9,513 bases of DNA from Muribaculaceae bacterium (GTDB lineage Bacteria; Bacteroidota; Bacteroidia; Bacteroidales; Muribaculaceae). Of the stretch, positions 1-7,575 are shown piece after piece (position 1 is the first letter of the stretch; each line of letters opens with the position of its first letter). The DNA is taken from positions 1 through 9,513 of the forward strand of contig JAICZO010000361.1 of NCBI GenBank assembly GCA_029057255.1, in the 5' to 3' direction. The position numbers and the translations under genes were made by a program. Under the pieces are notes generated by a model, which worked only from the letters and a program-made list of their open reading frames with translations, did not search any database and was not told the DNA's origin.

Positions 1-991
1 CGACCCCCACAGCTCCCCACCGGGCTCGGTCGACAGGGTCGGGCGCCACACGGCGGCCCTGCCCGCCGCCGCCGGGCGCAGCCTCATAAGCGGCGACAGC
101 GCTGTCAGCCGCGCCACCGTCATCATCGCTCCCGAGGACGAGAGCATGCTGCATGCCATCGCCGAAGCGGCGGCGAAGAACCGCAGCTACGTGCTGAACG
201 CCCTCAACACCCGAGACTCGCTCTACACCGAAAACGCCTGTCTGCTACAGGCCAACGTACCCCAGCGACGCATGTACGAGCTTGCTGTCGACGGTCTGAT
301 GCACAGCTACCCCGGCTACGTGCCCGTGATACTGCAGAGCGACGGCGGCCGCAACGAGCGCGAGGCATTCACCGCCTACCTCGCCGAGCGCTACCGTGCC
401 GCCGGCACCGAGCCTGTCACCATAACATACAAGAGCAGCCTTATGCTGAGCCAGCTCGACGCGCTCCCTGTCGGCAACGGTCAGAAGTATGTCTTCGTAC
501 CCTCGTCGGCGTCGCTGCCCGAGTTCAACAAATACGCATATGTTGTCATGACCTTCCGCGACAGGCTTATCGCCGAAGCCAACGGCTCTGACAGCGCATG
601 CGCCGAGATATTCGGCTACCCCGACTGGACGGCATTCCGCGGCGACGTGCTCGACACCCTCCACCGCCTCAACGCCACGGTATACTCGCGCTTCTTCGAC
701 GACTTCAACGGCTTCTCGGCACGCACCGTAGCCTCCGACTTCCGCCGTTGGTACGGCGAGTCCTACATCGAGAGCATCCCTACATACGGCCTGCTCGGAT
801 ATGACTGCGCCTGCTATATCATCAAGAACATCCGCAGCAACGACGGGCACTTCGACCCGCTGTCGCCGGTGTCATTCTCCGGCGTACAGTCGACATTTGA
901 CTTCACACGCTCGGGCGAGGGATACGTCAACAATGCCATCTATATCATAACATATCTGCCCGGAGGCCGGGTGTCGGCATACGTACAATGA
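1..991 (+). CDS. Periplasmic-binding-fold protein of the Bacteroidales LysM/substrate-binding family (C-terminal part, 5' end outside window)
   Basis: The reading frame is open from base 2 to the TGA at 989-991, so about 329 codons are visible and the N-terminus is missing. The protein reads like the C-terminal half of Bacteroidales proteins that carry one or more LysM repeats followed by a type I periplasmic-binding fold. Visible marks are a strand-like entry (ATVIIAPEDES), the segment LLQANVPQRRMYELAVDGLM, an alternating Rossmann-like pattern (YVPVILQSDGG, YVFVPSSAS), the region FRRWYGESYIESIPTYGLLGYD, and a hydrophobic ending (NNAIYIITYLPGG). No LysM repeat is visible, because that part would lie upstream. 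I infer an exported envelope protein; ligand and role are unknown. An ATG at 146 is internal, since coding-like sequence continues upstream. The stop overlaps the next start (ATGA, 988-991), which suggests translational coupling. Family assignment is from recalled resemblance and is moderately secure; the function is not. Confidence 0.72.
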   Translation, partial: DPHSSPPGSVDRVGRHTAALPAAAGRSLISGDSAVSRATVIIAPEDESMLHAIAEAAAKNRSYVLNALNTRDSLYTENACLLQANVPQRRMYELAVDGLMHSYPGYVPVILQSDGGRNEREAFTAYLAERYRAAGTEPVTITYKSSLMLSQLDALPVGNGQKYVFVPSSASLPEFNKYAYVVMTFRDRLIAEANGSDSACAEIFGYPDWTAFRGDVLDTLHRLNATVYSRFFDDFNGFSARTVASDFRRWYGESYIESIPTYGLLGYDCACYIIKNIRSNDGHFDPLSPVSFSGVQSTFDFTRSGEGYVNNAIYIITYLPGGRVSAYVQ

Positions 992-1674
992 AGGTCTTCA
1001 GACTGCTTGTCGCCATAGCCGCCCTGCTGACGGCAATAGGCATGAGTGCCGAGACACACTACAAGCCGCACATCAGCATCGGCGGGCGCGCCGGAGCCAC
1101 TTTGGGGCAGATGTCCTTCTCGCCCTCGGTCAAAGAGAAGTGGAACACCGGCACCACCGGCGCCGTGACATTCCGCTATACCGAGGAGAAGCTCTTCGGC
1201 CTTATCGCCGAGTTCGGATGGGTGCAGCGCGGATGGGCAGAAGACTTCGAGCTTGCCCCTATCAGCTACCGCCGCACGCTCACCTACCTCCAGCTCCCGA
1301 TACTGACGCACATCTACTTCGGCACGCGCCGCTTCAAGGGCTTCGTCAATCTCGGCCCGCAGGTGGCATACCTTATCGGCGACGACATCAAGGCCGACTT
1401 CGACTACCGCAACCCGCTCTCCGACCCGCGCTTCCCCTCGCGCAGCCGCCGCACCGAGCAGCTGTACACCGACGTCCACAACCGCTTCGACTACGGCATC
1501 TGCGCCGGCGTCGGCTGCGAGTTCTATGTGCATCCGCGCCACTCGGTACTGCTCGAAGGACGGTTCTACTACGGCCTCGGCAACATCTTCCCCTCGTCGA
1601 AGGCCGACGTCTTCGGGGCGTCGAGGTGCATGTCAATCGAAGTGTCGCTCGGCTACTTTTTCCGTCTGAAATAG
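988..1674 (+). CDS. PorT-family outer membrane beta-barrel protein
   Basis: This 228-residue protein begins with a clear Sec signal peptide: MKVFR, then a hydrophobic stretch to about residue 18, with likely cleavage after MSA near residue 21. The mature part opens with HISIGGRAGATLGQMSF, the typical first strand of PorT-like (OMP_b-brl_2) small barrels of Bacteroidota. It continues as alternating aromatic/hydrophobic strands with turns, for example LTYLQLPILTHIYFG, GFVNLGPQVAYLIGDD, YGICAGVGCEFYV and SVLLEGRFYYGLGNIF. It ends in SLGYFFRLK, an aromatic-rich closing strand expected for BAM-dependent barrels. Length is normal for the family. These proteins sit in the outer membrane, and most have no known function; the name PorT comes from a gliding/type IX secretion component, but membership does not imply that role. 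The ATG overlaps the upstream stop by 4 bp, and radA follows after 4 bp, so it is the middle gene of a probable operon. Confidence 0.85.
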   Translation: MKVFRLLVAIAALLTAIGMSAETHYKPHISIGGRAGATLGQMSFSPSVKEKWNTGTTGAVTFRYTEEKLFGLIAEFGWVQRGWAEDFELAPISYRRTLTYLQLPILTHIYFGTRRFKGFVNLGPQVAYLIGDDIKADFDYRNPLSDPRFPSRSRRTEQLYTDVHNRFDYGICAGVGCEFYVHPRHSVLLEGRFYYGLGNIFPSSKADVFGASRCMSIEVSLGYFFRLK

Positions 1675-1678
1675 AACA

Positions 1679-3049
1679 ATGGCAAAACTCAAACAGAAGA
1701 CAATGTGGTTCTGCACATCGTGCGGCGCCGACTCGCCCAAGTGGACGGGCCGCTGCCCCGCGTGCGGCCAGTGGAACACTATGGTCGAGGAGAAGGTGAC
1801 AACAAGCACCGCGACCACAGCCCCTCTGCCCGGAGGCCGCCACAAAGCCGTGGCACGCCCTGTCAACAGCATCGAGGCCGTCGACGAGCCTCGCTACCAC
1901 ATGCCCAGCGAGGAGCTGAACCGCGTGCTCGGCGGAGGTCTTGTCAAGGGTTCGATAGTGCTTATCGGCGGCGAGCCGGGCATAGGCAAGTCGACACTTG
2001 TGCTGCAGAACCTGCTTGCCATCCGCAACCGCCGCATCCTGTATGTGTCGGGCGAGGAAAGCGCCACCCAGCTCAAGCTCCGCGCCGACCGCATAGGCCG
2101 CGGAAGCGACAATCTGTTTATCGTCTGCGAGACATCGCTCGAGAATATATTCAGCCATGTCGAGGAAGTGCAGCCCGACATACTCGTGGTCGACTCCATA
2201 CAGACCATCGCCACCGAGACCCTCGACTCGTCGGCGGGCAGTGTCAGCCAGGTGCGCGAGTGCGCCGCGGCGCTGCTCAAGTTTGCCAAAGAAAGCTCGG
2301 TGCCGGTGCTGCTCATCGGCCATATCAACAAGGAGGGCACCATCGCCGGCCCCAAGGTGCTGGAGCATATCGTCGACGCCGTGCTGCAGTTCGAGGGCGA
2401 CAGGCAGTATATGTACCGCCTTCTTCGCGCCATCAAGAACCGCTTCGGCAGCACGTCCGAGATAGGCATCTACGAGATGTGCCAGCGTGGCCTGCGCGAG
2501 GTGAGCAATCCGTCGGAAATGCTGCTTACCCACTACGACGAGGAGCTGTCTGGCGTCGCCATAGGCGTCACCGTCGAGGGTATACGCCCCTTCCTGATCG
2601 AAGTGCAGGCGCTTGTCAGCACGGCGGCATACGGCACTCCGCAGCGCTCGGTGACGGGCTTCGACGCCAAGCGCATGAACATGCTTCTTGCCGTGCTCGA
2701 GAAGCGCGTCGGCTTCAAGCTCGGCGCCAAAGACGTGTTCCTCAACATCGCCGGCGGCCTGCGCGTCAACGACCCCGCGCTCGACCTCGGCGTCATTTCT
2801 GCCATACTGTCGAGCAACGTCGACATGGCCATCCCCCGCGGCTGGTGCATGACAGGCGAGGTCGGTCTCTCGGGAGAGATACGCCCCGTCACCCGCATAG
2901 AGCAGCGCATAACCGAGGCCGACAAGCTCGGCATGACCGACATGCTCATCCCCGCGGGCACCCTCAAAGGCTTCGATACGACGAAGCTCGGAATACGCCT
3001 TCATGAAGTGGCCAAGGTGGCCGACGCATTCCGAGCTTTATTCGGCTGA
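1679..3049 (+). CDS. radA: DNA recombination/repair protein RadA (Sms), branch-migration ATPase
   Basis: A full-length RadA of 456 residues, close to the roughly 460 usual for the family. The N-terminal C4 zinc finger has Cys12, Cys15, Cys26 and Cys29 (CTSCG...CPACG). The RecA-like core has Walker A GEPGIGKS at about residues 98-105, Walker B DILVVDS at 167-173, and the RadA signature KNRFG at 253-257. From about residue 290 to the end is the Lon-protease-like domain (TVEGIRPFLIEVQALVS, GTPQRSVTGFD, GEIRPVTRIEQRI), which in this family is thought to serve assembly and DNA binding rather than proteolysis. RadA works in the cytoplasm, processing recombination intermediates by hexameric, ATP-driven branch migration alongside RecA. 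The ATG at 1679 is preceded by an A-rich stretch without a Shine-Dalgarno motif, as is common in Bacteroidota, and lies 4 bp after the barrel gene. No promoter is visible in that gap, so it is probably co-transcribed. All key motifs look intact. Confidence 0.97.
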   Translation: MAKLKQKTMWFCTSCGADSPKWTGRCPACGQWNTMVEEKVTTSTATTAPLPGGRHKAVARPVNSIEAVDEPRYHMPSEELNRVLGGGLVKGSIVLIGGEPGIGKSTLVLQNLLAIRNRRILYVSGEESATQLKLRADRIGRGSDNLFIVCETSLENIFSHVEEVQPDILVVDSIQTIATETLDSSAGSVSQVRECAAALLKFAKESSVPVLLIGHINKEGTIAGPKVLEHIVDAVLQFEGDRQYMYRLLRAIKNRFGSTSEIGIYEMCQRGLREVSNPSEMLLTHYDEELSGVAIGVTVEGIRPFLIEVQALVSTAAYGTPQRSVTGFDAKRMNMLLAVLEKRVGFKLGAKDVFLNIAGGLRVNDPALDLGVISAILSSNVDMAIPRGWCMTGEVGLSGEIRPVTRIEQRITEADKLGMTDMLIPAGTLKGFDTTKLGIRLHEVAKVADAFRALFG

Positions 3050-3053
3050 CAGG

Positions 3054-3072
3054 CCGGCAGACTATCTGTCGG
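3054..3072. terminator. Possible hairpin at the convergent radA / efflux junction
   Basis: An inverted repeat CCGGCAG (3054-3060), loop ACTAT, CTGTCGG (3066-3072) lies immediately after the radA stop. It spans the TAG stop of the outer membrane factor gene (3062-3064), which falls in the loop. In plus-strand RNA it forms 7 pairs including one G-U and could extend by two more G-U pairs; in minus-strand RNA one position is a C-A mismatch. There is no U-run on either side, so it is not a canonical Rho-independent terminator. It could still separate the two convergent transcripts. This is an inference from base pairing only. Confidence 0.3.
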
Positions 3073-4453
3073 TTGCCTCGCCCCAGCCTCCGCCGAGACA
3101 CTTGTATAGATTCACCAGTGCGAGATACTCGTCGCGCACGGCATTGCTCACGCTCACCTGGGCGTCGAAGTAGCGCCGCTGTGCGTCGAGCACGTCGATG
3201 TAGTTTATCACACCCATATTGTACTGGGCATATGCCAGTCGGGTATAGTTCTGCGCTGCCTCGAGGAGCTCGCGGCGGCGCTCGGTGGTGCGTCGCATCA
3301 GGCGGAATGTCACCGTGGCGTCGTCGACTTCGTGGAATGCGGTGAGCACCTTCTGCTCGTAGTTCAGGCGGCTCTGCTCGTAGGCGGCGATAGCGGCCTT
3401 GTACTTGCGCTTGTTGCGGCCGAAGTCGAGGATGGTGCCGGCAATCGAACCGACTACGTATGAGAAGGGCGACTCGAAGAAATGGCTGAACTCATTGTTT
3501 TCCCAGCCTCCTGTCAGGGCTATGCGCAGCCTGGGGAAGCGGTCGGCATAGCTCACGCCCACTGACGAGAGCGAGCTGCGCAGCGCCGCTTCGGCAGCAC
3601 GCAGGTCGGGGCGGCGGCGCAGCAGCGTCGACGGCAGGCCTACGGGAAGGTTATCAGGCAGCGGCTGCTCGAGGTCAAGGCGTCCGCGCTCTATCTCGTC
3701 GGCAGGGTAGCGGCCCATAAGCAGGGTTATGGCGTTGCGCTGCACTTCAATCTGCCTCTCGAGCCCCGGGATGAGGGCCGCGGTGGTGGCATGCTCGACC
3801 TGCGCCTGACGGTAGACGGTCTCGGGGGTTAGGCCGCCCTCGAAGCGTAGCTTTGCTTTCTTGAGGTTCTCCTCGCGGGTGAACAGCGTGCGGCGCACGA
3901 TGGCAAGCTCGTTGTCGAGCGCGAGAAGACGGAAGTATGCCGTGGCGGCCTCGGCGATGAGCGTCATGCGCATGGCGCGCTGGTTCTCGACCGACTGCAT
4001 GAAGTCGGCCGCACCCTTCTTCCGCGCCCACGCGAGTCCGCCCCAAAGGTCCACCTCCCAGCTCAGAGTTGCCTTGAGGTCGATCTGCGGGTCGGTGATG
4101 TGCTTCTCCCCGTAGTAGTCGTTTGTCTCGCGGTTATACAGAGCGCTTGCGCCGAGCGTAGGGAAGAAGTTGGCCTTCGACAGGCCGTACATCTCCCGCA
4201 TCTGCTCTACCCTCGCTCCGGCCGCGAGGAGGTCGCGGTTGTGCTCGAGAGTCTCGTTGATGATGTAGACGAGGGCCGAGTCGGTATAGAACTTCCACCA
4301 CTCGATGTCGGCAATGGTGGCGCTGTCAGTCTCGTTACCTGCCAGGGCGTGGGGCAGGTCGAGCTGGGGCTTAGTCAGATTGCGAGTGCCCGAGCAGGAG
4401 GCAAGCATCGCCATCATGCAGGCGGCTGCTATATATAAGATGTGACGTTTCAT
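3062..4453 (-). CDS. TolC/NodT-type outer membrane factor lipoprotein of an RND efflux pump
   Basis: A 463-residue outer membrane channel subunit. The N-terminus MKRHILYIAAACMMAMLASC is a lipoprotein signal with lipobox LASC; Cys20 is the predicted lipidated residue. Two outer membrane efflux repeats follow, roughly residues 55-250 and 270-450, each with long helical segments. Recognisable family marks are LSWEVDLWGG in the first repeat, RRPDLRAAEAALRSS followed by SYADRFPRLRIALTGGWE at the repeat junction, and DVLDAQRRYFDAQ...LALVNLYKCLGGGWG at the C-terminus. This matches the NodT/OprM/CusC branch, whose trimers form the exit duct through the outer membrane. The start overlaps the pump gene's stop by 4 bp, so it is the last gene of the operon, typical of adaptor-pump-channel order. 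It converges on radA with only 12 bp between stops. Length and motifs appear normal. Confidence 0.95.
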   Translation of the reverse strand: MKRHILYIAAACMMAMLASCSGTRNLTKPQLDLPHALAGNETDSATIADIEWWKFYTDSALVYIINETLEHNRDLLAAGARVEQMREMYGLSKANFFPTLGASALYNRETNDYYGEKHITDPQIDLKATLSWEVDLWGGLAWARKKGAADFMQSVENQRAMRMTLIAEAATAYFRLLALDNELAIVRRTLFTREENLKKAKLRFEGGLTPETVYRQAQVEHATTAALIPGLERQIEVQRNAITLLMGRYPADEIERGRLDLEQPLPDNLPVGLPSTLLRRRPDLRAAEAALRSSLSSVGVSYADRFPRLRIALTGGWENNEFSHFFESPFSYVVGSIAGTILDFGRNKRKYKAAIAAYEQSRLNYEQKVLTAFHEVDDATVTFRLMRRTTERRRELLEAAQNYTRLAYAQYNMGVINYIDVLDAQRRYFDAQVSVSNAVRDEYLALVNLYKCLGGGWGEATDR

Positions 4454-7400
4454 TTGGCTGATGTTTTAGCGGTTTTCCGTGCTTTGAGTCGGCGCTGCGC
4501 CTTGTCGATCATGACGAAGAAGAAAGGCACGAACACTATGCCGACCGTGATGGCCACGAGCATGCCGAAGAAGACTCCGGTGCCGATGTCGCGGCGGGCG
4601 GCGGAGCCGGGGCCGGATGCGAAGACAAGGGGCAGAAGGCCGAGCATGAAGGCAAGCGATGTCATGACGATGGGTCGGAAACGCAGGCGCGCCGCCGTGA
4701 GCGCTGCCTTGAGCGCATCGGCACCCTTCTCCACTTCTTCCTTTGCAAACTCGACGATGAGGATGGCGTTCTTGGCCACGAGGCCGACGAGCATGACAAG
4801 GCCGATCTGGAAGTAGATGTTGTTCTCGAGGCCGCACAGCGCGATGCCGAGATAAGCACCTACTCCGGCCACAGGCAGCGAGAGGATGACGGCAAGAGGC
4901 ACCGACCAGCTCTCGTAGAGCGCGGCAAGAAAGAGGAACACGAAGACAAAAGCGAGCGCGAGGACAACTCCCGTATTGCCGCCGTTGTGCTTCTGCTGGT
5001 AGGACAGACCCGCCCACTCGACGCCGATGTTCTCCGGCAGGTGTTCGGCCACAATCTGCTCAAGACGCTCCATAGCCTGGCCGGTGGAGTAGCCCTGTGC
5101 GGCCTCGCCCGATACTGTCGCCGAGTTGAACATGTTGAAGCGTCCTACCGTGCCGGGGCCGGCGGTGTAGTGGGTCGTTCCGAGCGATGTCACGGGCACC
5201 ATGACACCGTCGCGGCCGCGCACCGAGAAGAGATTGAGGTTGTCGCGGTTGGCTCGGTAGGGAGCCTCGGCCTGGATATATACGCGGTAGATGCGGTTGA
5301 ACATATTGAAGTCATTGACATATACCGAGCCTGTGAAGGCCTTCATGGTCGAGAAGATGTCGCTCATGGGCACGCCCTGCAGCTTGGCCTGGTCGCGGTC
5401 GACGTCGAAGAACAGCTGCGGGATGTCGCTCTGGAGCGATGTCGACAGGCCGGCGAACTCCTTGCTCCGGTCGGCATAGTAGCGGAGGGTGTCGACGGCG
5501 CGGGCAAGGTCGGCGTATGTGGCGTCGCCTCTGGCCTCGAGAGCCATCTCGAAGCCGCCCGACGTACCCAGGCCGGGGATGATGGCCGGGGTGAAGAAGT
5601 AGACGTTGGCCTCGGGATACTGCGCTATCTCCTCCGCAATCCTCGCACGCAGCTCGGCAAGCGAGTTGGAGCCGCGCTTGTCGGCAGGCTTGAGGATGAC
5701 AGTCAGCTGGGCGTGGGCCTGGTTGGTGCCGGTGCGGGGCGACGAGCCGGTGACGTTGAGCACATACTCCACGTCGGGGTCGGACTGCAGGAAGGTGATG
5801 GCACGCTCGGTGACGGCGCGGGTGCGCTCTATGGTCGAGCCTTCGGGCAGCTCAAGCTCTACGGTGAAGTAGCCCTGGTCCTCGGGCGACATGAAGCTCG
5901 TGGGCAGCAGCGTGTTGGCCACATAGATAAACACCAGAGCGATGCCGAAGGCGGCCAGCATGCGGCGCGGATGTCCGAGCGAGCGGCCGATCATCTTGCA
6001 GTAGAAGCGGTTGCCGCGGGCGAGCCAGTAGTTGATGAGGCGGAAGAAGCGGCGCTTGCGGCCGTGCTGCGGGCGCAGCAGCATCGAGCACATCACGGGC
6101 GAGAGGGTCAGAGCCACGACTGTGGAGATGATGACCGACACGGCGATGGTGATGGTGAACTGGCGGTAGAGCTGGCCGGTGATGCCGGGCAGGAAGCTAA
6201 CGGGCACGAACACGGCGCAGAGCACGAGCGACATGGCGATAAGGGCGCTGCCCAGACCATCCATCGCACGGCGTGTGGCCTCCTTGGGCGGCACACGGTC
6301 CTTCTCCATGATGCGGTCGACGTTCTCCACCACGACGATGGCGTCGTCGACAACGATGCCGATGGCAAGGATGAGGCCCAGCAGTGTGAGCATGTTGAGC
6401 GAGAAGCCGAAGACAAGCATCACACCGAAGGTACCTATAAGAGAGATAGGCACGGCGATGATGGGGATGAGGGTGGCTCGCCAGTTCTGCAGCGACAGGA
6501 ACACCACAAGGATGACCAGCAGCAGTGCCTCGAAGAATGTGCGGTAGACATGGTGTATCGACTCGGAGATGTAGGTCGTCATGTCGAAGGGGATATTATA
6601 GGACAGACCCTCGGGGAAGGTGCGGCTTATCTCCTCCATCGTCTTCTTGACCTGGTCGGCCACATCCATAGCGTTGGAGCCGGGCAGCATGTTTATCTCG
6701 AGCACAGCGGCGTTGCCGCCGTTGATACCCGACTCTGTCAGGTAGCTCGAAGCCTCGAGGCTCACGCGTGCCACGTCCTTGAGTCGGATGATGTTGCCGT
6801 TGCTGTTGGCGCGGATGACTATATCCTCGAACTCGGCCACCGACGACAGACGTCCGCGGGCGATGATAGGCACTGTCAGGTCGATGCCGTTCATCGGCGC
6901 CTGGCCGAGCACGCCGGCCGCCGACTCGCGGTTCTGGTCCTTAAGCGCGCTCTGTATGTCCTGCACAGTGAGGCCGAGGTCGGCGAGCTTGTCGGGCTGC
7001 ACGAAAATCTGCATGGCATAGTAGCGACCGCCGACGTTGCGGATGCTGCCCACACCGGGCACACGACGCAGCAGGTCGAGCACGTTGAGGGTGGCGTAGT
7101 TGGACAGATATATCTCGTCGAACTTGGGGTCGGACGACAGCAGCGTTATTGTCATGAGCTTGTTGGCGGTCTCCTTCTCGACGGAGATGCCGTTCTGCAC
7201 CACTTCGGCGGGGAGGCGCGACTCAGCCTTCTTCACGCGGTTCTGCACGTCGACGGCAGCGAGCTCGGGGTCGACGTCGATGTCAAAGGTTATCAGCGCC
7301 GAGAAGCCGCCCGAGTTGGAGCTTGTCGAAGTCATGTATATCATGCCGGGGGTGCCGTTTAGCTCCTGCTCGATGGGCGTTGCCACGGCCTGTGTCACAG

Positions 7401-7569
7401 TCATGGCGTCGGCGCCGGGGTAAGAGGCGGCGACACGCACCACCGGAGGCACGATACGCGGATACTGGTCGATGGGCAGCATCATAAGTCCGATAGCGCC
7501 CAGAATCACGATGACGATAGATATTACTATCGAGAACACCGGATGGTCAAGAAAGAAATTCTTCTTCAT
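4450..7569 (-). CDS. RND multidrug efflux pump, HAE1/AcrB type, inner membrane permease
   Basis: A complete 1039-residue RND transporter, close to AcrB (1049). It begins MKKNFFLDHPVFSIVISIVI, the standard N-terminal tail and first membrane helix, followed by a large periplasmic loop, helices 2-6, a second periplasmic loop, and helices 8-12. The proton-relay residues are present: an Asp pair in helix 4 at residues 408-409 (GIVVDDAIVVVENVDR) and a Lys in helix 10 at residue 933 (GLVAKNAILIVEFAKE). The segment RFRPIVMTSLAFMLGLLPLV in helix 11 carries the conserved Thr region. The similarity to AcrB around both motifs is very strong, which points to the hydrophobic/amphiphilic export branch rather than the metal-exporting branch. 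It should act as a trimeric proton-driven antiporter in the inner membrane; the substrate cannot be inferred. The start is 6 bp after the adaptor stop, and the stop overlaps the outer membrane factor start (ATGA). No damage to the frame is seen. Confidence 0.97.
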   Translation of the reverse strand: MKKNFFLDHPVFSIVISIVIVILGAIGLMMLPIDQYPRIVPPVVRVAASYPGADAMTVTQAVATPIEQELNGTPGMIYMTSTSSNSGGFSALITFDIDVDPELAAVDVQNRVKKAESRLPAEVVQNGISVEKETANKLMTITLLSSDPKFDEIYLSNYATLNVLDLLRRVPGVGSIRNVGGRYYAMQIFVQPDKLADLGLTVQDIQSALKDQNRESAAGVLGQAPMNGIDLTVPIIARGRLSSVAEFEDIVIRANSNGNIIRLKDVARVSLEASSYLTESGINGGNAAVLEINMLPGSNAMDVADQVKKTMEEISRTFPEGLSYNIPFDMTTYISESIHHVYRTFFEALLLVILVVFLSLQNWRATLIPIIAVPISLIGTFGVMLVFGFSLNMLTLLGLILAIGIVVDDAIVVVENVDRIMEKDRVPPKEATRRAMDGLGSALIAMSLVLCAVFVPVSFLPGITGQLYRQFTITIAVSVIISTVVALTLSPVMCSMLLRPQHGRKRRFFRLINYWLARGNRFYCKMIGRSLGHPRRMLAAFGIALVFIYVANTLLPTSFMSPEDQGYFTVELELPEGSTIERTRAVTERAITFLQSDPDVEYVLNVTGSSPRTGTNQAHAQLTVILKPADKRGSNSLAELRARIAEEIAQYPEANVYFFTPAIIPGLGTSGGFEMALEARGDATYADLARAVDTLRYYADRSKEFAGLSTSLQSDIPQLFFDVDRDQAKLQGVPMSDIFSTMKAFTGSVYVNDFNMFNRIYRVYIQAEAPYRANRDNLNLFSVRGRDGVMVPVTSLGTTHYTAGPGTVGRFNMFNSATVSGEAAQGYSTGQAMERLEQIVAEHLPENIGVEWAGLSYQQKHNGGNTGVVLALAFVFVFLFLAALYESWSVPLAVILSLPVAGVGAYLGIALCGLENNIYFQIGLVMLVGLVAKNAILIVEFAKEEVEKGADALKAALTAARLRFRPIVMTSLAFMLGLLPLVFASGPGSAARRDIGTGVFFGMLVAITVGIVFVPFFFVMIDKAQRRLKARKTAKTSAK

Positions 7570-7575
7570 AGGGCT

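Noticed and set aside
146..148. ATG as the true start of the first gene
   Set aside because: The same frame is open back to base 2 and reads as a plausible protein strand (ATVIIAPEDES) just before it. The family is longer at its N-terminus, so the gene is simply cut by the window edge.
1140..1799. Plus-strand 219-codon frame overlapping the barrel gene and the start of radA
   Set aside because: Its translation is Arg/Pro/His-rich with no domain, and it overlaps two genes with clear signal peptide and zinc-finger motifs in another frame.
1388..3004. A 538-codon open frame on the minus strand opposite radA and the end of the barrel gene
   Set aside because: It crosses the boundary of two well-supported plus-strand genes and shows low-complexity Arg/Ala/Gly/His-rich sequence with no domain. 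It is a shadow of high-GC coding.
4987..7362. A 791-codon open frame on the plus strand opposite the RND pump gene
   Set aside because: It is antisense to a full-length, motif-perfect AcrB-type gene. Its translation is rich in His, Val, Gly, Glu and Asp with no recognisable domain, as expected of the complement of a gene with GC-rich third positions.
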